Shown here: piece by piece, positions 16,029 to 24,673 of the stretch | Position numbering within the stretch: the stretch's first letter is position 1 | Layout: every line of letters begins with the position of its first letter | Source: DTU053 sp012520115 | GTDB lineage: Bacteria; Bacillota; Clostridia; Oscillospirales; Acutalibacteraceae | Direction: 5' to 3' | Length of the DNA stretch: 64,000 nt | Assembly: GCA_050953725.1 (NCBI GenBank) | Contig: JBMNNB010000002.1 | Location: forward strand, 17,924-81,923 | Translations under genes and position numbers: made by a program | Notes under the pieces: model-generated | The model's database searches: none | What the model saw: only the letters and a program-made list of their open reading frames with translations | What the model was told of the DNA's origin: nothing

Positions 16029-16784
16029 TTAATCCGTCTGTTTCAGTCTTACATACATGTGCTTTACGGTTCTGTTTGAGGTCTCTCTGACGTCTATATC
16101 AAAAAGGTCGGTTGCTATAATCAGCGGGGTCAGCTTCTGATAGCCGTAGTTTCGGGGGTCGAATGAGGGGTTCTTTTTAAGAATCAGGTTGCCCAGATCC
16201 CCTAAGAAGGTCCAGCCGTCCTCACCTGCTATGTCGTCCACGGAGTACACAAGCAGCTCGATAAGTTCGGGCGGCAGCGGCTCGGATTTAACGGCGCTTA
16301 CATTGTTGCTTCTGTTCTGATTGCTCCTGTCCGCCGTTCTTGCGGGCTTTGTGGCCTTGCAGGTGTTGGGCTGGAGGATTTCGAGGAAAATAAACTTGTC
16401 GCAGGCGACAATAAAGGGCTTGGGGGTTTTCTCCTCACCGATGCCTATTACCTTTTTGCCCGCCTCTCTGAGCCTTGTGGCAAGACGGGTAAAGTCGCTG
16501 TCGCTGGACACTATGCAGAAGCAGTCAAGATTGCCCTTGTAAAGCAGGTCCATGGCGTCGATAATAAGCGCCGAGTCTGTGGAGTTTTTGCCCGTAGTGT
16601 AGCTGTACTGCTGAATGGGGATGATTGCATTTTCCAGCAGAACGGTTTTCCATGTCGAAAGAGACGGCTGCGTCCAGTCTCCATAGATTCTCTTAACCGT
16701 GGGTGTGCCGTAGCGGGCAACCTCTTCAAGCATGGGCTTGACATAGCGGCAGGTTACATTGTCCGCATCTATCAGTACGGCCAT
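16029..16784 (-). CDS. NYN (PIN-like) nuclease-fold protein with LOTUS/OST-HTH domain
   Basis: A 251-residue protein. Residues 1-140 form a NYN/LabA domain, a PIN-like RNase fold with the acidic residues expected for metal binding: VLIDADNV at the N-terminus, STDSALIIDAMD, and VSSDSDFTRLATRLRE. After a Ser/Asn-rich linker (about 145-170), the C-terminal 80 residues resemble an OST-HTH/LOTUS domain (ELIELLVYSVDDI, GDLGNLILKKNPSFDP, YGYQKLTPLI), an RNA- or G-quadruplex-binding module in this class. This domain pair is widespread in bacteria; the target RNA is unknown. It is the first gene of the operon; the next start is 11 bp away. Confidence 0.85.
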   Translation of the reverse strand: MAVLIDADNVTCRYVKPMLEEVARYGTPTVKRIYGDWTQPSLSTWKTVLLENAIIPIQQYSYTTGKNSTDSALIIDAMDLLYKGNLDCFCIVSSDSDFTRLATRLREAGKKVIGIGEEKTPKPFIVACDKFIFLEILQPNTCKATKPARTADRSNQNRSNNVSAVKSEPLPPELIELLVYSVDDIAGEDGWTFLGDLGNLILKKNPSFDPRNYGYQKLTPLIIATDLFDIDVRETSNRTVKHMYVRLKQTD

Positions 16785-16850
16785 TCTTAAATCCGGTTTA
16801 TCGCTTATGGAAATTAAGTCCTTGATAATAATCCGTCCTTTCGGTTTGTG

Positions 16851-18026
16851 TTAAGCCTTGTTTTCGGTTGTTTGAGGCAGAGCTTCGTTTTCCTTGTCTT
16901 TCTCTTCCCTGCCGGTTTTGAAGATACTGATGATTCCCTTGTCGTTAAGCAGCTTTACAAGGATTACGCAAAGGGGCAGCAGGAAGATGCCGATAGGACC
17001 GAATACCTTTGCGCCGATGTACATTGACATAATGGCAACGACCGGGGGCAGGCCGACCTGACCCGCAACGAGCTTTGGTTCTATTATCTGCCTTATTACT
17101 GTTATTATAGCATAGATGACAAGTATGCCGATACCGCCGCCGAACTCGCCCGTGATAAGCAGGTATGCGCTCCACGGTATGAGTATGGTACCGGTACCGA
17201 GCACGGGAATGATGTCGACCAGGGCTGTGACAAGCGCTATGACTAAGATATAGTTTACGTCAAAGATGCCTGTAAGCTTTAAAAGTCCGAGGCCGATTGA
17301 GACTTCCGAGAAGGTTATGAGTATCAACAGGCAGTATGCCTTTGTTATCTTGCCGATGGTACTGAGCATAACGGTCTTTGTCTGAGAGAGCTTCCTGCCC
17401 TTTTCCTCGCTGAGCTGCTTGTAAATGAAGTCCTTGATGTCCTTATAGCTTGTGACCATAAAGCAGGAGGATACGACGGTGATTACAAGAGCAAGTATGA
17501 ATGAGGGTATCTGCTTTGCCATATCCCAGACCGAGCCGAGGGGGGATTTGAGCCATGAAAGATCTAAGCCAGTGTCTGAACCGCCGGGGACTGAGAAGGA
17601 TTCGGCGTATCTCCTTATGAAATTGGCGGCTGCCTGCTCAAGGGAGTCCGGCAGGAAGGTGATTACTCGGAGTAGCCAGTTTTCGATTTCCGTAACCACT
17701 GCCGGCAAATCGTTTACCCTCTGTGACAGATACTGAGCGAAGGATTTAAGCTCGTTTGTGAGCTTAACGCCGATTGCGAACACTATGAACAATGCTGCGG
17801 CGGTAATTACAAGCACTAAAAATGTACCCACAAGCGCCGGCTTGAGTCTTGTTCTGCTTGTTATCTTATCGATGGGCTTTTGCAGCGCCATTGTGAGGAA
17901 GAAGGCAAAGATAAAGGGGAATATGGGCCAGAAGGCGAATTTCATAAACAGGTAGAAGGCCGTTATGATTATCAGCCAGAAAAATACATTGATTATAAAC
18001 TTTCGTCTCTTTTCGGTTCTGCTCAT
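16851..18026 (-). CDS. AI-2E family (PerM) transporter
   Basis: A 391-residue membrane protein of the AI-2E/PerM family with about eight hydrophobic helices: two near the N-terminus, then an amphipathic stretch (about 100-160) and the rest. The conserved segment VPVLGTGTILIPWSAYLL appears here as DIIPVLGTGTILIPWS, followed by QIIEPKLVAGQVGLPP and AKVFGPIGIFLLPL. Members are exporters or sodium/proton antiporters; AI-2 export has been shown for only a few. The tail is charged. The ribosome site is AGAGGA. Confidence 0.88.
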   Translation of the reverse strand: MSRTEKRRKFIINVFFWLIIITAFYLFMKFAFWPIFPFIFAFFLTMALQKPIDKITSRTRLKPALVGTFLVLVITAAALFIVFAIGVKLTNELKSFAQYLSQRVNDLPAVVTEIENWLLRVITFLPDSLEQAAANFIRRYAESFSVPGGSDTGLDLSWLKSPLGSVWDMAKQIPSFILALVITVVSSCFMVTSYKDIKDFIYKQLSEEKGRKLSQTKTVMLSTIGKITKAYCLLILITFSEVSIGLGLLKLTGIFDVNYILVIALVTALVDIIPVLGTGTILIPWSAYLLITGEFGGGIGILVIYAIITVIRQIIEPKLVAGQVGLPPVVAIMSMYIGAKVFGPIGIFLLPLCVILVKLLNDKGIISIFKTGREEKDKENEALPQTTENKA

Positions 18027-18089
18027 AGTAATCCTCTTCCTAAGCCGTCAAATTTCGATGCTCAGTGTTCCGTTTATACCGTTTTAGCT

Positions 18090-18773
18090 TTAAAAGTTAA
18101 AATAGTCGTCTACTATTCTGCCGTCGTGGATTCTGATATTTCTTTTAATGCCCGAGGCTATATCGTTGTCGTGGGTAATGAGGACTATGGTCCTGCCCTC
18201 TGAGTTCAGCTCATGCAGAATACGCATGACCTCGTCGCCGGTTTTGGAGTCAAGGTTGCCCGTCGGCTCGTCCGCAAGGATAATTGGCGGGGCGGCGGCA
18301 ATGGCCCTTGCTATTGCGATTCTCTGCTGCTGACCGCCTGAAAGCTGGGAGGGCAGGTGCTTTTCCCTGTTGGACATTCCGACCTGCCTTAAAGCGGCTG
18401 CGGAAAGCTCCCGACGCTCCTCAAGGCTCATGCCTCTGTAAACAAGGGGCAGCTCCACATTCTCTCTTGCGGTAAGTGTTGTTATCAGGTTAAAGCCCTG
18501 AAAGATAAAGCCTATCTCCTTGTTGCGTATTTCCGACAGGGCGTCGTCGTCAAGCTCGTCTACGTACTTGCCGTCAAGCTTATATGTACCGCTTGTGGGT
18601 ACGTCCAGAAGTCCCATTATATTCATCATGGTAGACTTGCCTGAGCCTGACTGACCGATTATGGCGACGAACTCGCCGTGATTTATATCCAGATTTACAT
18701 TATCAAGGGCTCTGACTTCGTTTTCGCCCGGATTGTAAATCTTGTAGATTTCCCTTAATTCGATTAAGCTCAT
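18090..18773 (-). CDS. MacB/LolD-type ABC transporter ATPase
   Basis: A 227-residue ATP-binding subunit. Walker A is IGQSGSGKST, the Q loop FIFQGFNL, the signature LSGGQQQR, Walker B IILADEPTG with NLDSKTG, and the H loop LITHDN. These sequence details are typical of the MacB/LolD/FtsE branch that works with MacB-type permeases. No permease is beside it. The MacB-like permease at 7165-8427, which lacks an ATPase, is a natural partner, but that pairing is inference. The ribosome site is AAGGAG. Confidence 0.92.
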   Translation of the reverse strand: MSLIELREIYKIYNPGENEVRALDNVNLDINHGEFVAIIGQSGSGKSTMMNIMGLLDVPTSGTYKLDGKYVDELDDDALSEIRNKEIGFIFQGFNLITTLTARENVELPLVYRGMSLEERRELSAAALRQVGMSNREKHLPSQLSGGQQQRIAIARAIAAAPPIILADEPTGNLDSKTGDEVMRILHELNSEGRTIVLITHDNDIASGIKRNIRIHDGRIVDDYFNF

Positions 18774-18861
18774 GTAAAACTCCTTCGCCGAATGGCTTCA
18801 GTTATTAATATTGTGGATAAAGAGGATTTATAATAACCTTTGGATAATAATTCGAGCCTTA

Positions 18862-18892
18862 TGCAATAAGCCACCGTAAAGGCGGCTTATTT
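18862..18892 (-). terminator. Hairpin after the phosphoglycerate mutase gene
   Basis: AATAAGCCACC/GGCGGCTTATT with a short loop lies directly after the apgM stop. The T-rich side is on the plus strand, so termination of apgM is probable but not certain. Confidence 0.55.
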
Positions 18893-18895
18893 TAT

Positions 18896-20101
18896 TTATG
18901 AGAGAAAATGCTTCATCAGCTCTACGCCGCTGCCGTAGAAGATACCGCTGTCGGCGGCTGTCTTTTCCGTAACGGTGTCGACGCCCTGCTTTTCATCGTT
19001 CTTATGGTAAATCATAAAGGGCACCGGGTCGGAGCTGTGTGTGCCCGTTGAGAGTGGTGTCGGGTGGTCGGGCAGTATCATTATCTTGTAGTCGTCATAC
19101 TCTTTTAGCGCATCAAGAAGGATGGGCAGGACACGGTTGTCGATTTCTTCAATCGCCTTGACCTTGTTCTGTATTTCCTTCCTGTGGCCGCATTCGTCAG
19201 TTGCCTCGATATGGATATAGACAAAGTCCTTGCCGTTCTTCAGCTCGTTTACCGCCGCCTCGGCCTTGCCCTCGAAATTAGTGTCAAGGTAGCCTGTTGC
19301 GCCCTCGACTATGGGTGTTGACATGCCCGCACAGCCGCCTATGCCCCTTAATAGGTCCACGGCGGAGATTATGCTGCCCTCTAAGCCGTAAACGTCCTTA
19401 AACAGCGGAAGCTGAGGCTTTGTACCCTCGCCCCAGAGCCAGATTGAGTTTGCGGGGCGCTTGCCCTCGCTGACCCTTTTTTTATTAACCGGATGGTCTT
19501 TAAGGATGTCATAGCTTTCACGCATCATTCTTAAAAGGTCTGCGGCGTTTTCGCTGTCTGACAGATAGGGGCCGATGACCCTTTCGGAGATGTCGTGGGG
19601 CGGCGTCATTTTGCCGAGAGACGTTGTGCCGTTATGCCATACAAGGCAGTGCCTGTAAGCTACGCCGTTAAAGTACCTGTATATGTCGCTGCCGAAATGC
19701 TCCTGTACAGCGTCTATAAGCAGCTTTGCCTCGGCGGTTGAGATATCGCCGCCGGAGTAGTCTATCATTGTTTTGTCCTCGTATTTCTCTTCATCGGACA
19801 AAGTCACAAGGTTGCATCTTAATGTAACGTCGGTGTCGAGCAAATCCACGCCTATGCTGACTGCTTCAAGGGGTGAGCGTCCCGTATAGCTGGCTGAAGG
19901 GTCATAGCCGAGAACGCTTAAATTTGCCACGTCGCTGCCGGGCTTCATGCCGTCGGGTATTGTCTTTACAAGTCCGACCTCGCCCTTTTTGCCGAGAGAA
20001 TCGAAGATTGGTTTATTTGCGACCTCCATGGGAGTTTTATTATCAAGTGCGGGAACAGGCATGTCTGCCATCCCGTCATACAGTACGACTACATATTTCA
20101 T
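18896..20101 (-). CDS. apgM: Cofactor-independent phosphoglycerate mutase (archaeal type, ApgM)
   Basis: A 401-residue member of the alkaline-phosphatase superfamily. It interconverts 3- and 2-phosphoglycerate in glycolysis. The N-terminal VVVLYDGMADMPV carries the metal-binding Asp, and PGSDVANLSVLGYDP carries the nucleophilic Ser. HIEATDECGHRK and LPDHPTPLSTGTHSSDPVP supply the further metal ligands. The ATG at 20101 (AAAGGAAAG upstream) gives the normal N-terminus. Relatives in some bacteria are annotated as putative homoserine kinases; the sequence alone cannot exclude that. Confidence 0.9.
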   Translation of the reverse strand: MKYVVVLYDGMADMPVPALDNKTPMEVANKPIFDSLGKKGEVGLVKTIPDGMKPGSDVANLSVLGYDPSASYTGRSPLEAVSIGVDLLDTDVTLRCNLVTLSDEEKYEDKTMIDYSGGDISTAEAKLLIDAVQEHFGSDIYRYFNGVAYRHCLVWHNGTTSLGKMTPPHDISERVIGPYLSDSENAADLLRMMRESYDILKDHPVNKKRVSEGKRPANSIWLWGEGTKPQLPLFKDVYGLEGSIISAVDLLRGIGGCAGMSTPIVEGATGYLDTNFEGKAEAAVNELKNGKDFVYIHIEATDECGHRKEIQNKVKAIEEIDNRVLPILLDALKEYDDYKIMILPDHPTPLSTGTHSSDPVPFMIYHKNDEKQGVDTVTEKTAADSGIFYGSGVELMKHFLS

Positions 20102-20191
20102 CTGTTTCTTTCCTTTCACTAAAAGGGGGCTGCCCTGCCGCCACATCCAAAGGCAACTCAAGGCAGTATATAAAAAGTGCTGTCTGTTTTT

Positions 20192-21154
20192 TTATTCTTC
20201 CGCCGGTATGGGCGTGTCGGGGTTTATAATGCCGTTTCTTACTCTTTCAAAGTAATCGCTGCCGGCGGGAACGACGAATTTTACGCTCTTTTCCACAATC
20301 TCAAAGGTGCTTTCGGTCACATATTCGGTCTCGCCGTCAATGTTTACCGCAGCGGGCTTGTCGCTCTTTATATTTATCTTTTTGCCCCTTACGAATTTGG
20401 TTATATCCCAGCCGAGATGCTGACCCTTCTTATAGGGCTCTATGAGTTTGAGCATCTTTGCTCTCGGCATATTTTTCTTTACAATGATAAAATCAAGCAG
20501 ACCGTCGTCGGGCATTGCAAGGGGTGCGCCCATAAAGCCGCTGCCGTACCATCTGGAGTTGGCTCCCAGGCAGAAAAGCACGGTCAGCTTCTCCGGCTCG
20601 CCGTCGTCAATGGATATTGTGAACTCGCTCTTCATCTTGCCTATAAAGCAATAAAGCAGCGAGGCATAGTATGCGGTTTCAGCCTTCATAACCGGCAGCT
20701 TTTTAAAGCTGGCCTGCTTTGCGCAGATTTCTGCGTCAAGACCCATTGAGCACTGGTTTACCGCAATCTTGTCGCCGCATCTGATAGCGTCTATCTCGAT
20801 AGCGGTACCGTTTATCTGTCCCTCTAAATTTAAAAAATCCTCTTTTGTGCCGAACAGCCTTATAAAGTCGTTGCCTGAGCCCAAGGGAATCGAGCCGACC
20901 TCGGCGTTCTTAAATCCGAAGGAGCCGTTTACAACCTCAAACAGTGTGCCGTCGCCGCCGCAGGCATAGAACCTTGTATGTTCGCCTTCGGAAGCCTTTT
21001 TGCGTACATAGTCGATGGCCGATTTGGGGTACGAGCTTACGAAAATTTCATAGTCAATGTCGTTCTTGGTGCAGTAGTCAACAATCTGGGGTCTGATGAT
21101 TTCTTCGGTCTTGCCTTTGCCGGCTACCGGGTTGATAACAAAAATGTGCTTCAT
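20192..21154 (-). CDS. Diacylglycerol/lipid kinase, YegS/DgkB family
   Basis: A 320-residue lipid kinase. The N-terminal motif is INPVAGKGKTEE, followed by the nucleotide-binding ACGGDGTLFEVVNG and GSIPLGSGNDFIRLFG. The C-terminal beta-sandwich ends in PAAVNIDGE. Members phosphorylate diacylglycerol or related lipids at the membrane to recycle it into phospholipids. The ribosome site GAAAGGAA precedes the ATG. It lies 33 bp after the broken methyltransferase gene. Confidence 0.88.
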   Translation of the reverse strand: MKHIFVINPVAGKGKTEEIIRPQIVDYCTKNDIDYEIFVSSYPKSAIDYVRKKASEGEHTRFYACGGDGTLFEVVNGSFGFKNAEVGSIPLGSGNDFIRLFGTKEDFLNLEGQINGTAIEIDAIRCGDKIAVNQCSMGLDAEICAKQASFKKLPVMKAETAYYASLLYCFIGKMKSEFTISIDDGEPEKLTVLFCLGANSRWYGSGFMGAPLAMPDDGLLDFIIVKKNMPRAKMLKLIEPYKKGQHLGWDITKFVRGKKINIKSDKPAAVNIDGETEYVTESTFEIVEKSVKFVVPAGSDYFERVRNGIINPDTPIPAEE

Positions 21155-21187
21155 CCTGAGAATTCCTTTCGTGTCTGCTTAAATAGC

Positions 21188-22310
21188 TTAGTCCTTAAAA
21201 TACATATAGTATCTGCACTGAATCATACCGTTGTAAAGCTTACGGTTCTTGTCTGGCTTTCTGCCGAAGTATTCGGGGAAGTCCTCGTCAGAGGTTATTA
21301 TATTATAGCTCCAACCGTGTTTCGGCTCGAAAACACGCCCCATCACTTTATAAATTTCCTTGGCCTCGGCCACATCCAATAGCCTTTCGCCGTAGGGGGG
21401 ATTTGTGATAAGCGTTCCACGCTCAGTTGTCGGGGAGAAGTCCTTTAGGTCGGCCACTTTAAGTGAAGTGAAATGCTCTAAGCCCGCCCTTTTAAGGCTT
21501 TGCCGGGCGATGTTGATTGCCTCAGGGTCTATGTCCGAGCCGTAGGCGAAAAAGTCCGTGTCCTTCTTTACAAGGTCCTGCGCCCTTTCCTTTTCCTCCT
21601 GCCATAACTTCCTGTTAAGGTTGTTCCATGTCATGGCGGTGAACTGCCTGTTTAAGCCGGGGGCTATATTGTTGGCAAGCAGTGCGCCCTCGACGATAAC
21701 AGTGCCTGAGCCGCACATGGGGTCATAGAGGGTGTGATAGTGCTTGAGCTTTGCAAAATGGCACAGTGCCGCCGCAAGGGTCTCTTTAATGGGGGCAAGT
21801 GTGGAAACCGGTCTGTACCCTCTTTTGTGAAGGCCGGAGCCGCTTGTGTCGATAGACAAGCGTCACGACTTGTCCTTCATAATGGAGAACTGAATCTGAT
21901 AGAGGGGGCCCGTCTCCGCGAACCACGGCACCTTGTACTTTATCCTTGAGCCTTTCCACCACGGCCTTTTTGATAATGGACTGACAGGAGCTGACGGCAA
22001 ACAGCTTTGAGTTAAGGCAGTAGCCCTTTACGGGGAAGGCGTCGTTTTTGCCGATAAAGCTCTCCCATGGGAGCTTCTTTGTGCCTTCGAAAAGCTCCTC
22101 AAAGCTGGTTGCCGTGAATGAACCCAATGAAATGAGAATTCTCTCTGAAAAGCGGGACCAGATATTAGCCCTTGCAATCAGCCGCTCATCCCCCGAAAAG
22201 AGGACTCTGCCGTTTTCTGCGTTTATGTCCGTAGCTCCCATGTCTTTAAGCTCGGAGGCAATCGCACTCTCTATGCCCAGCAGGCAAGGGCTGATAAAGT
22301 TTAGTTTCAT
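21188..22310 (-). pseudogene. Broken RlmL-like 23S rRNA (guanine-N2)-methyltransferase
   Basis: Two adjoining reading frames together make one THUMP-methyltransferase of about 370 residues. The first frame (22310 down to about 21910) encodes the N-terminal ferredoxin-like and THUMP region, up to GAVVRGDG. The methyltransferase domain resumes at SIDTSGSGLHKRGYR and includes DPMCGSGTVIVEG and the catalytic NPPYGERL. Between them the conserved linker PLYQIQFSIMKDK is readable only in another frame. The shift occurs at the GGGGGCCC run (21904-21911), and a TGA sits in the restored frame at 21863-21865. Either the gene is inactivated or the assembly has local errors. The start has AAGGAG, and mgtE lies just upstream. 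Confidence 0.8.
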
Positions 22311-22319
22311 GTTTGCTCC

Positions 22320-23657
22320 TTAAAGGCTGCCCATTATTGCGAGGGCGATGTTGAAATATACGAAAACCGACATCGAGTCGACAAGTGTTGAGATAAACGG
22401 GGATGAGATAAGTGCCGGGTCAACGCCGATACGCTTTGAAAGCATCGGAAGGCTGCAGCCCACAAGCTTTGAGGCGATGACCGTGCAGATAAGGGACAGG
22501 GATACTATAAGTGAAATCTTCAGATTGCCATACTGCACATAGATTCTGACTCCGTTTGCTATTGCAAGAACTACGGCGCAGATTATTGCTACCCTGAACT
22601 CCTTCCAAAGCACCTTTACATAGTCGGTCAGATTCAGGTCGCCTGTGGCAAGTCCCCTTATGACAAGTGCGGAGGCCTGCGAGCCGCTGTTACCGCCCGT
22701 GTTCATAAGCATGGGCAGGAATGAAACGAGTATCGGCAATGAGGTAAACGCCGACTCGTATTTATTTATAAGTGTACCCGTTACTATTGATGTAAACATA
22801 AGCAGCAACAGCCACGGGATTCTGTTAAGCGAATGGCGAACTACCGATGTTTTAAGATAGGTGTCCTCCGAGGGGTTGACGGCGGATATAAGGGAGATGT
22901 CCTCATCGCTCTCGCTGACGATGATATCCACGGCGTCGTCTATGGTGATGATGCCCACAAGGCGGTTTTCCGAGTCCACCACGGGCAGGGTCATAAGACC
23001 GTACTTCTTCATCTTCATGACCGCCGATTCCTTGTCGCTCAAGGTATGAACGGAAATGATAGCGGTCTCCATAATATCGCCGACTACGGTGCCCAAGGGG
23101 GCAAGCAGCAAATCTTTTACGGTGATGACGCCCTTTAAAACACGTCCCGAATCAAGGATATAGCAGTTGTAAATGGTCTCCTTGTCTATACCTTCACGGC
23201 GGATTTTCTCTATGGCCTCCTCCACGGTCATGTGCTCTCGCAGATCCATGAACTCCGTGGTCATTATGCTGCCTGCACTGTTATCGGGATAATTTAATAG
23301 CTCGTTAATTATTTTCCTGTCGGCGGGGTCGGCAACCTTCAGAATTCTCTTGACGATTGTGGCGGGCATTTCACTAAGCAGTTCCACCGTATCGTCAATG
23401 AACATATCTGAGGTGACCCTCTCAAGCTCGGCGTCCGAAAGGCAGCCGATAAGGAACTCCTGCTTGTCGGAGGGCAGATTTGCAAAGACCTCCGCAGCCA
23501 GATCCTTTGACAACAGGCGGAAAACACGGACACTGCTCTCTGACGGGAGCTCATCCATAATTTCCGCAATGTCGACAGCGTTCATTTCATTAAGCTGTTC
23601 GTAAAGATAGTTGTACCTCTTCTGCTCTAAGAGCTCTGTAATCCTTGTCTTTGTCAT
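22320..23657 (-). CDS. mgtE: Magnesium transporter MgtE
   Basis: A 445-residue magnesium channel. The N-terminal helical domain (1-125) is followed by two CBS domains (about 130-250) that sense cytoplasmic Mg2+. Five transmembrane helices follow, with the pore motif NTGGNSGSQASALVIRGLATG (shown in two parts, NTGGNSGSQ and ALVIRGLATG) and DPALISSPFISTLVD, where the Asp lies in the ion pathway. The length and order are normal. The gap to the broken methyltransferase start is 9 bp. The ATG has only a weak ribosome site, GGGTAAAG, which is part of a hairpin (see leader). Expression is probably controlled in the long leader. Confidence 0.93.
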   Translation of the reverse strand: MTKTRITELLEQKRYNYLYEQLNEMNAVDIAEIMDELPSESSVRVFRLLSKDLAAEVFANLPSDKQEFLIGCLSDAELERVTSDMFIDDTVELLSEMPATIVKRILKVADPADRKIINELLNYPDNSAGSIMTTEFMDLREHMTVEEAIEKIRREGIDKETIYNCYILDSGRVLKGVITVKDLLLAPLGTVVGDIMETAIISVHTLSDKESAVMKMKKYGLMTLPVVDSENRLVGIITIDDAVDIIVSESDEDISLISAVNPSEDTYLKTSVVRHSLNRIPWLLLLMFTSIVTGTLINKYESAFTSLPILVSFLPMLMNTGGNSGSQASALVIRGLATGDLNLTDYVKVLWKEFRVAIICAVVLAIANGVRIYVQYGNLKISLIVSLSLICTVIASKLVGCSLPMLSKRIGVDPALISSPFISTLVDSMSVFVYFNIALAIMGSL

Positions 23658-23785
23658 AGTCTTTACCCTGCATTAAGGATAAAGCAATGCGGTAAAGCCC
23701 TTTTGCACAGACAAAAGCGCACAACAAAGGACCATGCGTTATATGATAATAATGCTTATCATATCACGCAGCCTTATGGCAGAAA
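23658..23785 (-). promoter_or_regulatory. Structured mgtE leader, proximal hairpins
   Basis: Two hairpins lie between the small leader ORF and mgtE on the minus strand. One is GCGTGATATGATAA/TTATCATATAACGC (23736-23769), a 14-bp stem with one mismatch. The other is CTTTACCGCATT/AATGCAGGGTAAAG (about 23661-23695), which covers the only candidate ribosome site of mgtE. The second can plausibly block translation until it is opened. No M-box sequence is recognisable. Confidence 0.55.
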
Positions 23786-23797
23786 GCGCAAATACAC

Positions 23798-23899
23798 TCA
23801 GAAATTAAAAGAGACAGCTATGGCTTTTCTGCCCGATGTGCTTATTCTGTTGTCTGTTACAATACTTCGGCTACTGTCACCGCGACTGCCATCGTCCAT
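23798..23899 (-). CDS. 33-residue leader ORF upstream of mgtE
   Basis: A short ORF with a strong ribosome site (AAAGGAG, 8 bp before the ATG) inside the mgtE leader. The peptide begins MDDGSRGDSSRSIVTDNRIS and ends TSGRKAIAVSFNF. It has no signal or membrane segment and is polar and Ser/Arg/Asp-rich. Its good start contrasts with the weak, folded start of mgtE. It resembles a regulatory leader peptide whose translation controls folding downstream. Function is inferred from position only. Confidence 0.55.
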   Translation of the reverse strand: MDDGSRGDSSRSIVTDNRISTSGRKAIAVSFNF

Positions 23900-24025
23900 A
23901 ACTGCATCTCCTTTTCTTAGTATTTGCCGCAAAGTAAGTTTTTATAGCAAACATAAAATCTGCCGCAAAACCCTTTGCTTCTGAAGAAGAAAATCCCGTC
24001 GGACAAACACTTCTTCAGCATTCTA

Positions 24026-24054
24026 ATTGTATTCTTATTAGTCAGGTGTGTCAA
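24026..24054 (-). promoter_or_regulatory. Strong sigma-A promoter for the mgtE leader
   Basis: On the minus strand TTGACA (24054-24049), a 17-bp spacer and TACAAT (24031-24026). The transcript would carry about 360 bases before the mgtE start, including a CTGAAGAAG/CTTCTTCAG hairpin (about 23982-24020) and two copies of TTTGCGGCA. Confidence 0.8.
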
Positions 24055-24261
24055 GCATCAAGAAGCAATCTTAAACAATTCGAAACATTATTTTTTGTTT
24101 ATTTTAATAATATTTCGCTTGTCTTAAAGGGTGACATGCGCACCTTTGAAGGGGGTCGGGGGTGAGATTGTTAAGAAATGCGGGAATCAGGATAAAGCGG
24201 CATAAACAGCTTGTCCCCTGCCAATAATTTATTACAATTCTGTGAATTTTAAAAAAAGGTA
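24055..24261. other. Gene-free region between the mgtE and groES promoters
   Basis: About 200 bp of AT-rich sequence around a GGGGGTCGGGGGTGAG G-run (24149-24167). An open frame of 65 codons on the minus strand has no ribosome site and no coding character. Nothing else is seen. Confidence 0.45.
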
Positions 24262-24289
24262 TTGATTTTTTCACCGTATCGAATACAAT
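24262..24289 (+). promoter_or_regulatory. groESL promoter
   Basis: TTGATT (24262-24267) and TACAAT (24284-24289) with a 16-bp spacer. The expected transcription start falls at the edge of the CIRCE operator. Confidence 0.7.
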
Positions 24290-24294
24290 AGATT

Positions 24295-24321
24295 TTAGCA
24301 CTCAATGATTTAGAGTGCTAA
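24295..24321 (+). promoter_or_regulatory. CIRCE operator (HrcA-binding site)
   Basis: TTAGCACTC, nine bases, GAGTGCTAA: an exact match to the CIRCE inverted repeat. The heat-shock repressor HrcA binds it to control groESL. The hrcA gene is not in this window. Confidence 0.97.
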
Positions 24322-24365
24322 TAAAATGCAAAAAATACTATTATATATTGTTGGGAGGAATCAAA

Positions 24366-24650
24366 ATGACACTTAAACCGCTTGGTGACAGAGTTGTCGT
24401 GAAGTTCGTCGAGGCGGAGGAAACCACTAAGGGTGGTATCATCCTCGCTGCCACAGCACAGGAGAAGCCTCAGATTGCTGAGATTATCGCTGTCGGCCCC
24501 GGTGGAATCGTAGACGGTAAGGATGTCATTATGGAAGTTGAAGAGGGCGACAGGGTCATCCTCAGCAAGTACGCCGGCACAGAGGTCAAGATTGGCAGCG
24601 ACGAATATGTCATCGTCCGCCAGAGCGATATTCTTGCAATAGTTGAATAA
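24366..24650 (+). CDS. groS: Co-chaperonin GroES
   Basis: A 94-residue co-chaperonin that caps the GroEL chamber. Signatures are LKPLGDRVVVKF at the N-terminus, the mobile-loop region EETTKGGIILAA, and EEGDRVILSKYAGTEVK. The ATG at 24366 has GGGAGGA upstream and matches the family N-terminus. groEL follows 23 bp later. Confidence 0.98.
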   Translation: MTLKPLGDRVVVKFVEAEETTKGGIILAATAQEKPQIAEIIAVGPGGIVDGKDVIMEVEEGDRVILSKYAGTEVKIGSDEYVIVRQSDILAIVE

Positions 24651-24673
24651 TTTATCTGACAGGAGGAATTCAC

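Noticed and set aside
23658..24020. M-box riboswitch before mgtE
   Set aside because: The conserved M-box blocks (such as GGTGAGGCTCC) are not visible; a covariance search would be decisive.
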